From positions 1-64,000 of the forward strand of contig JAUSAG010000025.1 in NCBI GenBank assembly GCA_030652995.1: 64,000 nucleotides of DNA, read 5' to 3'. Position numbers and translations under genes: made by a program. The notes below the pieces were generated by a model. The model ran no database searches. It was not told the origin of the DNA and was given only the letters and a program-made list of their open reading frames with translations. This DNA comes from Methylotenera sp. Lineage in GTDB: Bacteria; Pseudomonadota; Gammaproteobacteria; Burkholderiales; Methylophilaceae. This document shows positions 49,904-59,193 of the stretch, piece after piece (the stretch's first letter is position 1; each line of letters opens with the position of its first letter).

Positions 49904-50225
49904 AGTAATGCTCCAGCTTGAGTTTAAGCCGACCTATTACTTGTTTATGAAGCAACACCAATCGAGGTAGGCAATTTTAATAATCATTCATTAAGTGATT
50001 TTAGAAATCAGAAAGATTAAGGTAAAGAGACCGCTACGCAGATTGGTTGGCGCAGGGGTTTTGATATTTCGTGTTCGGCATTATACGGTAGATTGAAATT
50101 AAAGCTAGTTTTGTATCTTTAGCGAGTGAATCTCGATGCAAAGGTATTCAGCAAGCTAAAAAAGATGCCATATAAGCGAATAGAAGCGAGCTTGTCAGCT
50201 TTTCTGCCGATAAGTACTTCTCTAA
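49904..50225. other. rhlE upstream region
   Basis: About 320 bp upstream of rhlE up to the IS200/IS605 end. It must hold the rhlE promoter and a long leader, as is common for RNA-helicase genes, but I see no clear promoter, hairpin or gene. Confidence 0.4.
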
Positions 50226-50238
50226 CCCCCCCCCATGT

Positions 50239-51766
50239 CTAAAGACAGTGGGTTCTAAGGGCGAACCCGCTGGGGTCTCCTGGCTCTCGTCTTGCGACTA
50301 CAGCATCCAGGCCATGACCAGCGGCAAACCCTCTATCACAAACGACCTGCTCTAACGGTGTTGCCACCGTGATTTTGCCCGAAGGCTCTATCTTCGCAGG
50401 TTCGGAACGCAGCCACCCCGTTTGCAGCAGCACAGGTTTCTGAGCCGCCCACATCGTTTCGATATGGGATGGGTGGTGCGTATTACTCATTACGCAGCGT
50501 GCGAGGAATGCGGAGTACACATCCCGTTGCACTACTCCCGACCCATCACCCAGCACATGCCACCGCTAACTGAGCGGCTTCTTTGTGCAAACTTCGGTGG
50601 TGTGATCGCACTGCGACATTTTCAGCGACCAGGTGTGCAAGTCGATCAACTTGCCGCCAGCACTTTCAGCCTTGCGACGCAATTGTTCAACAAACATTCC
50701 TGGCGCGCTGACTTTCACGCTCTTGCCGTAATTCTTTTGGAAGGCGATATAAGACAGGGTTTCAGACTGGATAACATTTCCCAGTCCAAGAATCTGGTTT
50801 GCAAGCTCGCCATGGGCGCGTTTGCGCTCCGCAGCTAGTTTGCGTTCTACTTTTGCATATTCGGTACAAATTTCTGTATAGAGTTTGGACGGTGTGAACT
50901 TCTGGCCTTTTTTCCACGTCCCGTTAGCATTAAAGCAGTGTGGGTTTGTGGCACGTTTAGACCTATCCATGGCGCGTTGCAGGCGGCGCGTTTCTTTCCA
51001 TGGCTGAACCACGGTATCGCAGAATTTCACCAGCGAAGCGGAATTGTTACCGACTACGGCAATGGTGCTCGAGCCAATATCCAGCCCAACTATTTCACCA
51101 CATGATTGCTCGTGCTTTATTGGGGCAATACCCGCCTGCATAAGTTGCATGAACCAGCGGCGTTCGCCGTTCACATTACGCCACAACACGCGGCAATACT
51201 TCGTCTTATTGGTTAATGCTTGGTGCAAGTATGGATCTTGGGGTTTAGACGGCAACAAAGCCGGAAGCGTGAGATTGCCAAACTCGATACAACTAACTTC
51301 TGGTTTCCAGATGATGTTAGCCGCGTTGGTAGTCGCCTCAAGCGAGTGCAATGGGCGGTTATTGCCTTTAAACCGTGGGCGTCCGCGTTTGCCAAAGGCG
51401 TATTGCTGCATGGCCGCGAACACCTGCTCAGCGATACGTTGGGTCACATTAGAGCCAAGCTGGTCTTTCCAGCCTGCTTCGTTTTTGCAATGACGAGCAA
51501 AGGTAATAATGGCGGCAGGCGTGAACCCGGCTTCTTTCGATAGCCGCTGAAATTCGCTGCCGCGTAATTTCTTATCGGAGATGGTTCGGGTGTATTGCCA
51601 GTCTTTCGACTGCTTCAGCAAACCGTGGCGGCGCAGTGCTTCGCCTAAAGTTGCGTTATACAAACGCCTCCCGGCTTCCATGCGACCAATCATCGTCCTG
51701 TCTTCACCGGGTTTTTACAACCAAGGGAATAGTGAGAACGAAAGTAGGCGTAACGGTACGTTTCAT
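50239..51766 (-). pseudogene. tnpB: tnpB, broken by a frameshift and an amber codon
   Basis: RNA-guided-endonuclease (TnpB) family. From ATG 51766 the protein reads MKRTVTPTFVLTIPLVVK and then shifts frame at a five-A run (51712-51716); removing one base restores PGEDRTMIGRMEAG. The frame continues with RuvC-I (GLDIGSST) and RuvC-II (QSETLSY) to an in-frame TAG at 50566-50568, where relatives have Gln (CAG). RuvC-III (VVQRDVYSAFLA) lies past that stop. The RuvC aspartate is therefore lost and nuclease activity should be dead unless read through. Confidence 0.85.
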
Positions 51767-52323
51767 TTTGCGAGATTTCCGACTGCTTGCTGCACCAAGA
51801 ATTGTGCGTTAGCGAAAGCCGTCTGGCGCGTGCCAAACGCTACCGTATCCAGCAAACCACTTTTCGCCTTGTCCATGCGTTCCTGATATTTTCTGCCCAC
51901 ACGGACATCCGCTTCGGCAAATGCCTCGTCATCACTGGCATCTTCTTTTAGCATACGAAATGCGATTTCCTGCCAAAGCAATGCTGTTTTTGCCTTAAAT
52001 TCTGCGCGGCAATCTAGTTCGTGCTCAGACCGCTCGACCAACTCACGATAGCTGTATTTACCCACAAGGGCAGCACGTTCCGCTTGGCGAATTCGATGTG
52101 CAGAACGCTTCGCATTGTTTTGTGCGGTTCGTTCCTTGCGTTGCACTAGGTAAAGAGCTAATTGCTCAGAAGCCCATGTTTGCGCGGTTTCTTGGCAATC
52201 GAACCCAACACGCTCACATTCCACTACTGAACCTTTGGAAGTTTTGCGGCGAACAACACGAGCAACCCAAGAGCCATCTGCATTATGGATAGTGAAAGCA
52301 CTATATTTTTTCTCATTGCTCAT
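51763..52323 (-). CDS. IS605 passenger protein, DUF3622-like
   Basis: 186 residues. The N-terminal 70 residues (KKYSAF..GSWVARVVRRKTSKGSVVECERVGF...A.TWASEQLALYL) resemble the small DUF3622 domain; the rest is charged and helical, possibly coiled coil. Its ATG overlaps the tnpA stop (ATGA), and its own TGA overlaps the original tnpB ATG (ATGA). So it was built into the element as a translationally coupled middle gene. It is intact although tnpB is broken. Function unknown; it is not a known TnpA or TnpB part. Confidence 0.72.
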   Translation of the reverse strand: MSNEKKYSAFTIHNADGSWVARVVRRKTSKGSVVECERVGFDCQETAQTWASEQLALYLVQRKERTAQNNAKRSAHRIRQAERAALVGKYSYRELVERSEHELDCRAEFKAKTALLWQEIAFRMLKEDASDDEAFAEADVRVGRKYQERMDKAKSGLLDTVAFGTRQTAFANAQFLVQQAVGNLAK

Positions 52324-52727
52324 TTGTGTTTTTGCTGCTCTATATATTGTTTAACCACCTCAAGCGGTGCGCCGCCTATCGTCGATACAAAATAACTATT
52401 CGTCCACAAAGTCGGAAGACGGGATTTAATCCACTTAAACTCTTCTCGAATCAACCTCGATGACCGGCCCTTCATTAGTTTAATCAGTTTGTGTATTCCG
52501 AACTGAGGATCAACCTCTACCAGAAGATGCACATGGTCTGGCATTACCTCAAGCTCCAATATCTCGGCATTACATTCGGCAGCTACGGCTTGTATAATTT
52601 CTTTCAGCCGAACATCAACACCTTTTACCAGAACCGAACGCCGATACTTTGGACACCATATAACCTGGTACTTGCAGGAGTAAACTACGTTCAGGTTGCG
52701 CTTGTATTTTATGGTGTAATCGCTCAT
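52320..52727 (-). CDS. tnpA: IS200/IS605 transposase TnpA (Y1 HUH)
   Basis: 135 residues from ATG 52727; a longer frame starts at a GTG at 52760 but has no family support. HUH motif His65-Val-His67 (MPDHVHLLVEV) and catalytic Tyr128 (VVKQYIEQQ). It cuts and joins single-stranded DNA at the element ends during replication. Both catalytic motifs are intact, so the element may still move although tnpB is dead. Confidence 0.92.
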   Translation of the reverse strand: MSDYTIKYKRNLNVVYSCKYQVIWCPKYRRSVLVKGVDVRLKEIIQAVAAECNAEILELEVMPDHVHLLVEVDPQFGIHKLIKLMKGRSSRLIREEFKWIKSRLPTLWTNSYFVSTIGGAPLEVVKQYIEQQKHK

Positions 52728-52870
52728 GTAGTAATTATACAGATATGAGATATATAACACGATGCAAATCTAAATCAAAAACAACTTCCCGCTTTCCTCC
52801 CCATGGCTAAAACGAGGGAATTCTCGCGGAGATTGGTTGAAGTCACTTATAAAGCTACCTTATAGCACCT

Positions 52871-54511
52871 TTAGTGATGGTCGAGGTGATGACCATGTCC
52901 GCGGTCAAGCAGGCTGTAATAGTTTGAAGGCTCAAGTATGGTGGGAATAGGCTCTAGCTCGGCATCAGGGTGATCTTTGCTGTAATGCAAGCCGCGACTT
53001 TCTTTGCGTTCCATGGCACTTTTAACGATAAGTTCAGCGACTTGCAGTAAGTTGCGTAGCTCAATTAAGTCATTGCTGATTCTGAAGTTACTGTAAAACT
53101 CGTGCACTTCATCACGCAACATGTGAATGCGGCGTAGCGCGCGACTCAGGCGCTTATCGGTGCGCACAATGCCCACGTAGTTCCACATAAACCGGCGCAG
53201 TTCATCCCAGGTATGCGTGATAAGCACTTCTTCATCAGCATCTGTCACGCGGCTTTCATCCCAGTAGGGGAGCGTAGGTGTTGCTGTGACTGGTTGGCTT
53301 AAAATATCCGTGGCCGCTGCTTGGCCAAACACTAAACATTCGAGCAGGGAGTTACTTGCAAGGCGATTAGCGCCATGCAAACCCGTACAAGCAGTTTCAC
53401 CAATTGCGTAAAGGTTGTTAATGTCGGTACGGCCTTTATCGTCCGTCATCACGCCACCGCAGGTGTAATGTGCGGCAGGCACTACGGGAATTGGCGTTTT
53501 GCTGATATCAATGCCTAGCTCCAAACAGCGGCGATAAATGTTAGGAAAGTGTTCTTGAATAAATGCCAAAGACTTGTGTGAAATGTCCAAGTAAACGCAA
53601 TCTAGGCCGCGCTTTTTCATCTCAAAGTCAATGGCGCGTGCAACTACGTCGCGCGATGCTAACTCTTCTCGGGGGTCGTGTTCATGCATAAATCTGGTGC
53701 CGTCTGGCAACTTTAATAAGCCGCCTTCGCCCCGTACAATTTCAGAAATTAAAAAAGATTTAGCGTGTGGGTGAAACAAGCAAGTGGGATGAAATTGAAT
53801 AAATTCCATATTAGCAACGCGGCAACCCGCGCGCCATGCCATGGCAATGCCGTCACCAGTGCTAATGTCCGGGTTGGTGGTGTAGAGATACACCTTGCCC
53901 GCACCGCCGGTGGCTAATACGGTGTTTTGCGCACCGATGGTAATGACTTTTCCGGTGCCGTTATTCAGCACGTAAGCGCCCAAGCATGCGTTGTCGTTAG
54001 AAAGCTGGGAGTGAATGTCTTTGACTTTGCGCGTGGTAATTAAGTCCACAGCGATGTGCTCTTCGAGCAAGGTGATGTTCGGGTGCTGACGTACTTTTTC
54101 AGCGAGTGTAGTTTGTACCGCATGGCCAGTGGCATCGGCTGCGTGGATAACGCGTCGCTGGCTGTGGCCGCCTTCACGCGTTAAATGGTAGGCACTATTG
54201 TCGTGCTCACGCGTAAAGCTTACGCCTTGTTCAATCAGCCACTCTATGGTTTCTTTGCCGTGCTCAACCACCATTTGAGTTACAGCGCTGTCGCACAGGC
54301 CAGCGCCAGCAATTAAGGTGTCTTGAATGTGCGCTTCAATGGAGTCGTTGTCATTGAGCACTGCGGCGATACCACCTTGCGCCCAGTTGCTGGCAGTGTC
54401 GTTAATTTTGCGCTTACTAACTAAGCATATTTTTTTATCCGTAGCCGTCCGTAGCGCAAGTGACAAGCCTGCTAGCCCACTACCGATAATAAGAACGTCA
54501 TATTGCTGCAT
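52871..54511 (-). CDS. nadB: L-aspartate oxidase
   Basis: 546 residues. First step of NAD synthesis: oxidises aspartate to iminoaspartate. FAD motif [12 protein letters not shown] at the N-terminus, [12 protein letters not shown], HTAGAxCLFHP-type [10 protein letters not shown], and the [18 protein letters not shown] region. The C-terminus is slightly His-rich (GHGHHLDHH). Divergent from rpoE, the usual arrangement in many beta- and gammaproteobacteria. The IS605 element lies about 45 bp beyond its 3' end. Confidence 0.96.
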   Translation of the reverse strand: MQQYDVLIIGSGLAGLSLALRTATDKKICLVSKRKINDTASNWAQGGIAAVLNDNDSIEAHIQDTLIAGAGLCDSAVTQMVVEHGKETIEWLIEQGVSFTREHDNSAYHLTREGGHSQRRVIHAADATGHAVQTTLAEKVRQHPNITLLEEHIAVDLITTRKVKDIHSQLSNDNACLGAYVLNNGTGKVITIGAQNTVLATGGAGKVYLYTTNPDISTGDGIAMAWRAGCRVANMEFIQFHPTCLFHPHAKSFLISEIVRGEGGLLKLPDGTRFMHEHDPREELASRDVVARAIDFEMKKRGLDCVYLDISHKSLAFIQEHFPNIYRRCLELGIDISKTPIPVVPAAHYTCGGVMTDDKGRTDINNLYAIGETACTGLHGANRLASNSLLECLVFGQAAATDILSQPVTATPTLPYWDESRVTDADEEVLITHTWDELRRFMWNYVGIVRTDKRLSRALRRIHMLRDEVHEFYSNFRISNDLIELRNLLQVAELIVKSAMERKESRGLHYSKDHPDAELEPIPTILEPSNYYSLLDRGHGHHLDHH

Positions 54512-54554
54512 GATTCGGGTCTGTAGGTAAATGATTGTAGAGAGTCAATGCTAA

Positions 54555-54583
54555 TGAACTTATAAGAGTGTATCGCGGTCATT
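54555..54583 (+). promoter_or_regulatory. sigma-E-type autoregulatory promoter of rpoE
   Basis: TGAACTT (54555-54561), 16-bp spacer, GTCATT (54578-54583), close to the sigma-E consensus GGAACTT-N15/16-GTC. Transcription would start about 75 bases before the ATG at 54664. Autoregulation of rpoE is known in this family. Confidence 0.65.
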
Positions 54584-54663
54584 GTAAAAGGCAATAGCAA
54601 TTGCTTAACAAACCTGATTTAACACATAAATACTATATTCGTGGTAATAGTAAGGGGATGAAA

Positions 54664-55440
54664 ATGATGATACGACCCAGTAAAATGCAAGAATTGACGC
54701 AATTTAGCTTCATTCAACCTGCGGCTCAAGGTTATACTTATGCTAGCGATAAGCAGATAAGTAAAACTCAACTTGAGATTTTAGTACATGAGCCTACTAG
54801 GCCTACAGGAAATTTAACCGCAGTGACCACTACACCCACACATGGTAATCGTGAGATAGATCATGAGCTCGTATTGCGCGCACAGCGTGGTGATAAACGA
54901 GCTTTTGGTTTATTGGTGGACAAGTATCAGCGCAAACTGTGGCGATTGTTATCACGTATGATTCGTGATCAATCCGAGATAGAAGACGTGGTGCAAGAAT
55001 CTTTTATTAAGGCCTACCGCGCGTTGCCAAACTTTCGTGGTGATAGCGCGTTTTATACTTGGTTATATCGTATTGGTATCAATACGGCCAAAAATCACTT
55101 GGTTTCATTAGGACGCAGACCTACGGTCAGCACCGATATTGAAATCGACGATGCAGAAAACTTTGATAGTGGTGATGAGTTGCGCACAACAGAAACGCCA
55201 GAATCCAGCTTGATGACCAAGCAAATTGCACAAACGGTTAATGATACGGTGGAAAGCTTACCAGAGGAGTTGCGCACAGCCATTACCTTGCGTGAAATTG
55301 AGGGGTTGAGCTACGAGGAAATCGCTGCTGTGATGAGTTGTCCAATCGGCACAGTGCGCTCACGTATTTTTAGGGCGCGTGAAACCATCGCCCTTAAATT
55401 AAGACCGTTACTAGATACGCCAGATAATAAGCGTTGGTAA
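54664..55440 (+). CDS. rpoE: extracytoplasmic stress sigma factor RpoE
   Basis: 258 residues from the ATG at 54664, preceded by AGGGG at six bases and lying after the sigma-E promoter. Region 2 (RGDKRAFGLLVDKYQRKLWRLL) and region 4 (LPEELRTAITLREIEGLSYEEIA) are clear. About 60 residues precede the usual start point of RpoE (REIDHELV). A GTG at 54823 with AGGAAA upstream would give a normal-length 205-residue protein, so the extension may be real or may be untranslated. Directs envelope-stress genes and is held by RseA. Confidence 0.93.
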   Translation: MMIRPSKMQELTQFSFIQPAAQGYTYASDKQISKTQLEILVHEPTRPTGNLTAVTTTPTHGNREIDHELVLRAQRGDKRAFGLLVDKYQRKLWRLLSRMIRDQSEIEDVVQESFIKAYRALPNFRGDSAFYTWLYRIGINTAKNHLVSLGRRPTVSTDIEIDDAENFDSGDELRTTETPESSLMTKQIAQTVNDTVESLPEELRTAITLREIEGLSYEEIAAVMSCPIGTVRSRIFRARETIALKLRPLLDTPDNKRW

Positions 55441-55487
55441 TAGGACAAGCATGCAGAAAATGAATGTACGTGTTTTAGGAGTAAGTA

Positions 55488-55985
55488 ATGACTGAACAAA
55501 TATCCGCTTTAATGGATGATGAGCTGGCAATTGAAGACGCAACTCACATTTTTACATCCATGCAATCTAATCAGCCCGCAGCTGACGCTTGGCGTCAATA
55601 TCATTTAATTGGTGATGTCATGCGAGGTGGCGCAACACTTAGTCCGTATTTTAAGCAGAACTTAATGCAAAAACTGGAGCTCGAGCCAACGGTCTTAGCG
55701 CCCAATGCAATACAAGCTAAAGTGAGTAAAATCGATCAATTGAAAAATAAGCTACCTGCTACGTGGTCAATCGCCGCGTCTTTTGCTGCAGTGATGGTAG
55801 TCGGTTGGATGGCGATGCAGGTGCAAACCCAGCCTAATAATGAATTCGCACCTTTTGCAGTCGCCGAGATTGAGCCTGTAGAGCAGCCGATCCCGGTTGA
55901 GTACTTAATGGCTCATCAAGCCTTGGCACCCTCTGCAAGCTCGTATTACATTCAGTCAGCGAGTTATTCGGAGTCCGCTCAATGA
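55488..55985 (+). CDS. rseA: anti-sigma-E factor RseA
   Basis: 165 residues. N-terminal RpoE-binding domain (MTEQISALMDDELAIEDA...WRQYHLIGDVMRGG), one membrane helix near 92-110, and a short periplasmic tail that would be cut by site-1 and site-2 proteases under stress. The stop overlaps rseB by 4 bp (ATGA). Confidence 0.93.
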   Translation: MTEQISALMDDELAIEDATHIFTSMQSNQPAADAWRQYHLIGDVMRGGATLSPYFKQNLMQKLELEPTVLAPNAIQAKVSKIDQLKNKLPATWSIAASFAAVMVVGWMAMQVQTQPNNEFAPFAVAEIEPVEQPIPVEYLMAHQALAPSASSYYIQSASYSESAQ

Positions 55986-56980
55986 AGCGTTTGATTCTGG
56001 CTCGATTTTTCGCCAGTTTAAGCCCAGCGCTAGTGTTAGGCGTTATTTCATGCATGAGTTTTAATGCGCAAGCCGCTACTGATGAAAATGCGTGGAATGT
56101 ACTACAGAAAGCCGCAGTAGCTGCGCGCGCGCTGAGTTACCAAGGTATTTTTGTCTGTCAAACAGCTCGGAAAACTAAATCAGTTCAAATTACTCATTTG
56201 TTCGACGGTAAAAATGAATTTGCGCGCAATGTGCTGTTAGATGGCTCTCCGCGTGAAGTGTTGAGACAAGGGAGTGACTTGGTCATCTATAACCCTAAAA
56301 ATGAAAAAATTGTGATAGAAAAACGGCGTGGCCAGAATATGTTCCCTGCTGTATTACCCGTAAATTTAGAGGCGGTCAAAGAGAACTATTCACTACGCTC
56401 TGGTGCGCTAGAGCGCGTTGCCGGCCGTGAATCACAAGTGTTGATTTTAGAGCCAAAAGACGGATTAAGGTACAGTTATCGGTTTTGGATAGATATTGAA
56501 TATGGATTGCTATTAAAGTCGGTGATGTTTAATAGTCGTGATGAAATTATGGAGAGTATTGCCTTTAATCAGTTGGCGTTACTAAACAGTGTTGAGCTTG
56601 ACTGGTTTAAACCTAAGATAGATCATAATAAAAATTATGAGATGGAAGATGAGCAGGTGGTGATTGCCGATAATGGTATGCCTGTAGATTGGGCTATCAA
56701 GGATTTACCTGCAGGTTACCGGAAAATAAATCAAATGACGCGTATGGTACAAGGTAAGTCTTACCCAGTTACCCATATTATATTTTCTGATGGTTTAGCT
56801 TCTGTTTCTTTGTTTATTGAGCCTGCGCCTAAGGGTAATAAAGCTAAAATATTGCTAAGTACGGTGGGCAATGCCAGTGTTTATGCCAACATCAATAAAG
56901 GGCGTCTTGTTACCGTCATAGGTGAAGTGCCTGAAGCGACTATTGTGCAAATTGCCAATGCTGTTGTGTTTAAAAAGTAA
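55982..56980 (+). CDS. rseB: sigma-E regulatory protein RseB (MucB)
   Basis: 332 residues. Signal peptide (to NAQA), LolA-like N-terminal domain and a smaller C-terminal domain. Periplasmic RseB binds RseA and shields it from the site-1 protease, sensing outer-membrane lipid signals. Start overlaps the rseA stop by 4 bp. Confidence 0.93.
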   Translation: MKRLILARFFASLSPALVLGVISCMSFNAQAATDENAWNVLQKAAVAARALSYQGIFVCQTARKTKSVQITHLFDGKNEFARNVLLDGSPREVLRQGSDLVIYNPKNEKIVIEKRRGQNMFPAVLPVNLEAVKENYSLRSGALERVAGRESQVLILEPKDGLRYSYRFWIDIEYGLLLKSVMFNSRDEIMESIAFNQLALLNSVELDWFKPKIDHNKNYEMEDEQVVIADNGMPVDWAIKDLPAGYRKINQMTRMVQGKSYPVTHIIFSDGLASVSLFIEPAPKGNKAKILLSTVGNASVYANINKGRLVTVIGEVPEATIVQIANAVVFKK

Positions 56981-57011
56981 TGCTAGTTAAAAGTAACAGT
57001 AGGTCATTGAT

Positions 57012-57527
57012 ATGATAGAAGAATATGCAATTATTACTGAGTGCGTAGATGACTTTGTGCTAATAGAAATTGAAAGACGTACCGCCTGTGGTTTGTGTGG
57101 TCAAAAACGCGGTTGTGGCAATGCAACTTGGGGGAAGTTACTTGGTCATAAAAGTCAAACAATTAGGGCTAAAAATGAAATTGGCGCTAAGGTAGGGGAT
57201 AGCGTTGTGGTTGGGATAGATGAGCATGCATTTTTAAGTACGGTGTTTTATCTTTATGTTGTGCCATTACTTAGCATGCTAATCGCCGCAGTTTTAGCAG
57301 ACATTGCTTTTGACAATGAGTTTTATGTCATTTTGGCCGCAGCACTAGGTTTAGTCTCAGGTTTTTTGTGGGTAAAAGGGCATTTGCGTGGCCATGGTGA
57401 CGCAGGTTATGTTTATAATCCGCAATACCAAGCGGTGGTTTTGCGGCAAGCGGAAGATGCTTCATCGTGTGAAAACTCTTCAGATGTCAGCTGTAAAAAT
57501 GCAAAAAGTGTTGATACAAAAAAATAA
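57012..57527 (+). CDS. rseC: SoxR-reducing-system / sigma-E modulator RseC
   Basis: 171 residues. Cys-rich N-terminal motif (CGLCGQKRGCGNATWGK), two membrane helices (about 78-96 and 103-121), and a second set of cysteines in the tail (SSCENSSDVSCKN). Typical RseC protein, genetically linked to rseAB and to SoxR reduction in E. coli. Confidence 0.9.
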   Translation: MIEEYAIITECVDDFVLIEIERRTACGLCGQKRGCGNATWGKLLGHKSQTIRAKNEIGAKVGDSVVVGIDEHAFLSTVFYLYVVPLLSMLIAAVLADIAFDNEFYVILAAALGLVSGFLWVKGHLRGHGDAGYVYNPQYQAVVLRQAEDASSCENSSDVSCKNAKSVDTKK

Positions 57528-57570
57528 AGATGTCAATAGTGTGAAATTTCAAACTAAACGAGGTGAATAA

Positions 57571-59001
57571 ATGATGAAAAACTGGATTGCCGCAGTAGCT
57601 TTCAGCTTGATTTCTGCGGTTCATTTAAATGGATACGCCAAAGAATTGCCGGATTTTACCGTGCTGGCTGAAACGCAAGGGCCTGCTGTGGTGAATATCA
57701 GCATCACACAAAGTATTCGTACAGCAAATGCAATGCCGTTTCCTGGTATGCCCGGAGATGAGCAAATGCAGGAGTTCTTCAAGCGCTTTGGTATTCCAAA
57801 CTTTCCAGGGCAAGGTGTTCCCGGACAAAATGGTCAGCAACCAGAATATAAGTCGCAGTCATTGGGTTCAGGCTTTATTATCAGCAGTGATGGTTACATT
57901 TTAACCAATGCACATGTGGTATCAGAAGCGGATGAAGTGATTGTTAAGCTATCAGATAAGCGTGAATTTAAAGCTAAAATTATCGGCGCTGATAAACGTA
58001 CAGACGTGGCATTGGTAAAAATTGAAGCCACTGGTTTACCTAAAGTGACAACGGGTGACCCTGGTAAGCTTAAGGTGGGTGAATGGGTGGCCGCAATCGG
58101 TTCGCCATTTGGTTTGGAAAACACCATGACAGCGGGTATTGTGAGTGCAAAAGGTCGCGCACTTCCGCAAGAAAACTTCGTGCCGTTTATTCAAACAGAT
58201 GTGGCGATTAATCCGGGTAACTCGGGTGGCCCTTTGTTTAATTTGGCGGGCGAAGTGGTTGGCATTAACTCGCAAATTTATAGCCGTAGCGGCGGCTCAA
58301 TGGGCTTGTCATTCGCGATTCCTATTGATGTCGCTCTTGATATTTCCAATCAATTAAAAACGTCTGGAAAAATTACCCGTGGTTGGTTGGGTGTTGTGAT
58401 TCAAGAGTTAAGTAAAGAGCTTGCCGAATCATTCGGTATGAAAAACACCAATGGCGCCTTGGTGGCAGCGGTTGAAAAAAATGGCCCTGCTGATAAAGGT
58501 GGTCTTGAGGCTGGAGATGTCATCACCAAATTTGATGGTAAGGTGATTATGACTTCATCTGATTTACCGCGTGCGGTAGGTGCAGCTAAGCCTGGTAAGG
58601 TCGCTATCGTTGATATTCTACGCAAAGGCAGTGAAAAATCACTCAAGATTAACATAGGTGAAATGCCAACCGACACCACTGAAGTCGCTCAGGCTAGCCA
58701 GTCCGCGGTTAAGCCAGAACTAAACCGTATTGGGTTGGTACTTAAAGAACTTACGGCACAACAAAAGAAAAAATTAAACGGCAAAAATGGGTTGTTAGTG
58801 ATCGATGCGCAAGGTGCCGTAGCACAAGCGGGCGTGCGGCGTGGTGACGTGGTGTTGGGACTTAACAACACTGAAGTGCAAAGCTTGGATCAGTTTAATA
58901 AACATTTGGCAAGTTTTGCTGTGGGTAAAACGGTTGCGTTGTTAGTGTTACGTGGTGAAAGCACACTTTACGTACCGATAAAAATACCAGCATCAAAGTA
59001 A
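57571..59001 (+). CDS. mucD: periplasmic serine protease MucD (DegP/HtrA family)
   Basis: 476 residues. Signal peptide, trypsin-like domain with triad His115 (TNAHVV), Asp145 (RTDVALV) and Ser218 (NPGNSGGPL), then two PDZ domains (about 270-360 and 385-470). A Gly/Pro/Gln-rich loop (58-92) is the LA-type insert. Degrades misfolded periplasmic proteins and keeps the sigma-E response in check. Last gene of the rpoE-rse operon, before a strong terminator. Confidence 0.94.
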   Translation: MMKNWIAAVAFSLISAVHLNGYAKELPDFTVLAETQGPAVVNISITQSIRTANAMPFPGMPGDEQMQEFFKRFGIPNFPGQGVPGQNGQQPEYKSQSLGSGFIISSDGYILTNAHVVSEADEVIVKLSDKREFKAKIIGADKRTDVALVKIEATGLPKVTTGDPGKLKVGEWVAAIGSPFGLENTMTAGIVSAKGRALPQENFVPFIQTDVAINPGNSGGPLFNLAGEVVGINSQIYSRSGGSMGLSFAIPIDVALDISNQLKTSGKITRGWLGVVIQELSKELAESFGMKNTNGALVAAVEKNGPADKGGLEAGDVITKFDGKVIMTSSDLPRAVGAAKPGKVAIVDILRKGSEKSLKINIGEMPTDTTEVAQASQSAVKPELNRIGLVLKELTAQQKKKLNGKNGLLVIDAQGAVAQAGVRRGDVVLGLNNTEVQSLDQFNKHLASFAVGKTVALLVLRGESTLYVPIKIPASK

Positions 59002-59075
59002 ACCACTTTCATGTCAACACAGCAATCAATAGATGTTAATACTTTGAATTTGCTGTAAAATCCGACTAGTTCAAC

Positions 59076-59112
59076 TTAACAACAAGGGCGCCAAGGGCGC
59101 CCTTGTTGTTAA
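59076..59112 (+). terminator. strong hairpin terminator between mucD and lepA
   Basis: Perfect 17-bp stem with arms TTAACAACAAGGGCGCC (59076-59092) and GGCGCCCTTGTTGTTAA (59096-59112), loop AAG. The stem ends in an A/T-rich base, giving a moderate U run. Confidence 0.8.
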
Positions 59113-59193
59113 CAAGCCACTATTCAGTTGGTGGTTTGTTGTGTTGGTGCTACAACATCGCTGCCTTTAAATAGCCAATCTTTAAAAAATACC

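Larger units (their letters stand above)
50226..52825 (-). mobile_element. IS200/IS605-family element with three genes
   Basis: Carries tnpA, a middle DUF3622-like gene and a broken tnpB, all minus strand. Related imperfect hairpins sit at both ends in the same orientation on the plus strand: CCCATG-N-CTAAA..GGG at 50232-50252 (right end, overlapping the tnpB stop) and at 52800-52818 (left end). Same-orientation subterminal hairpins and no target duplication fit IS200/IS605. The exact edges are estimates. It lies between rhlE and nadB. Confidence 0.82.

Noticed and set aside
50226-50234. Run of nine C at the right end of the IS605 element as a phase-variation tract
   Set aside because: It lies outside any intact gene and at the transposon edge, so it has no frame to switch.
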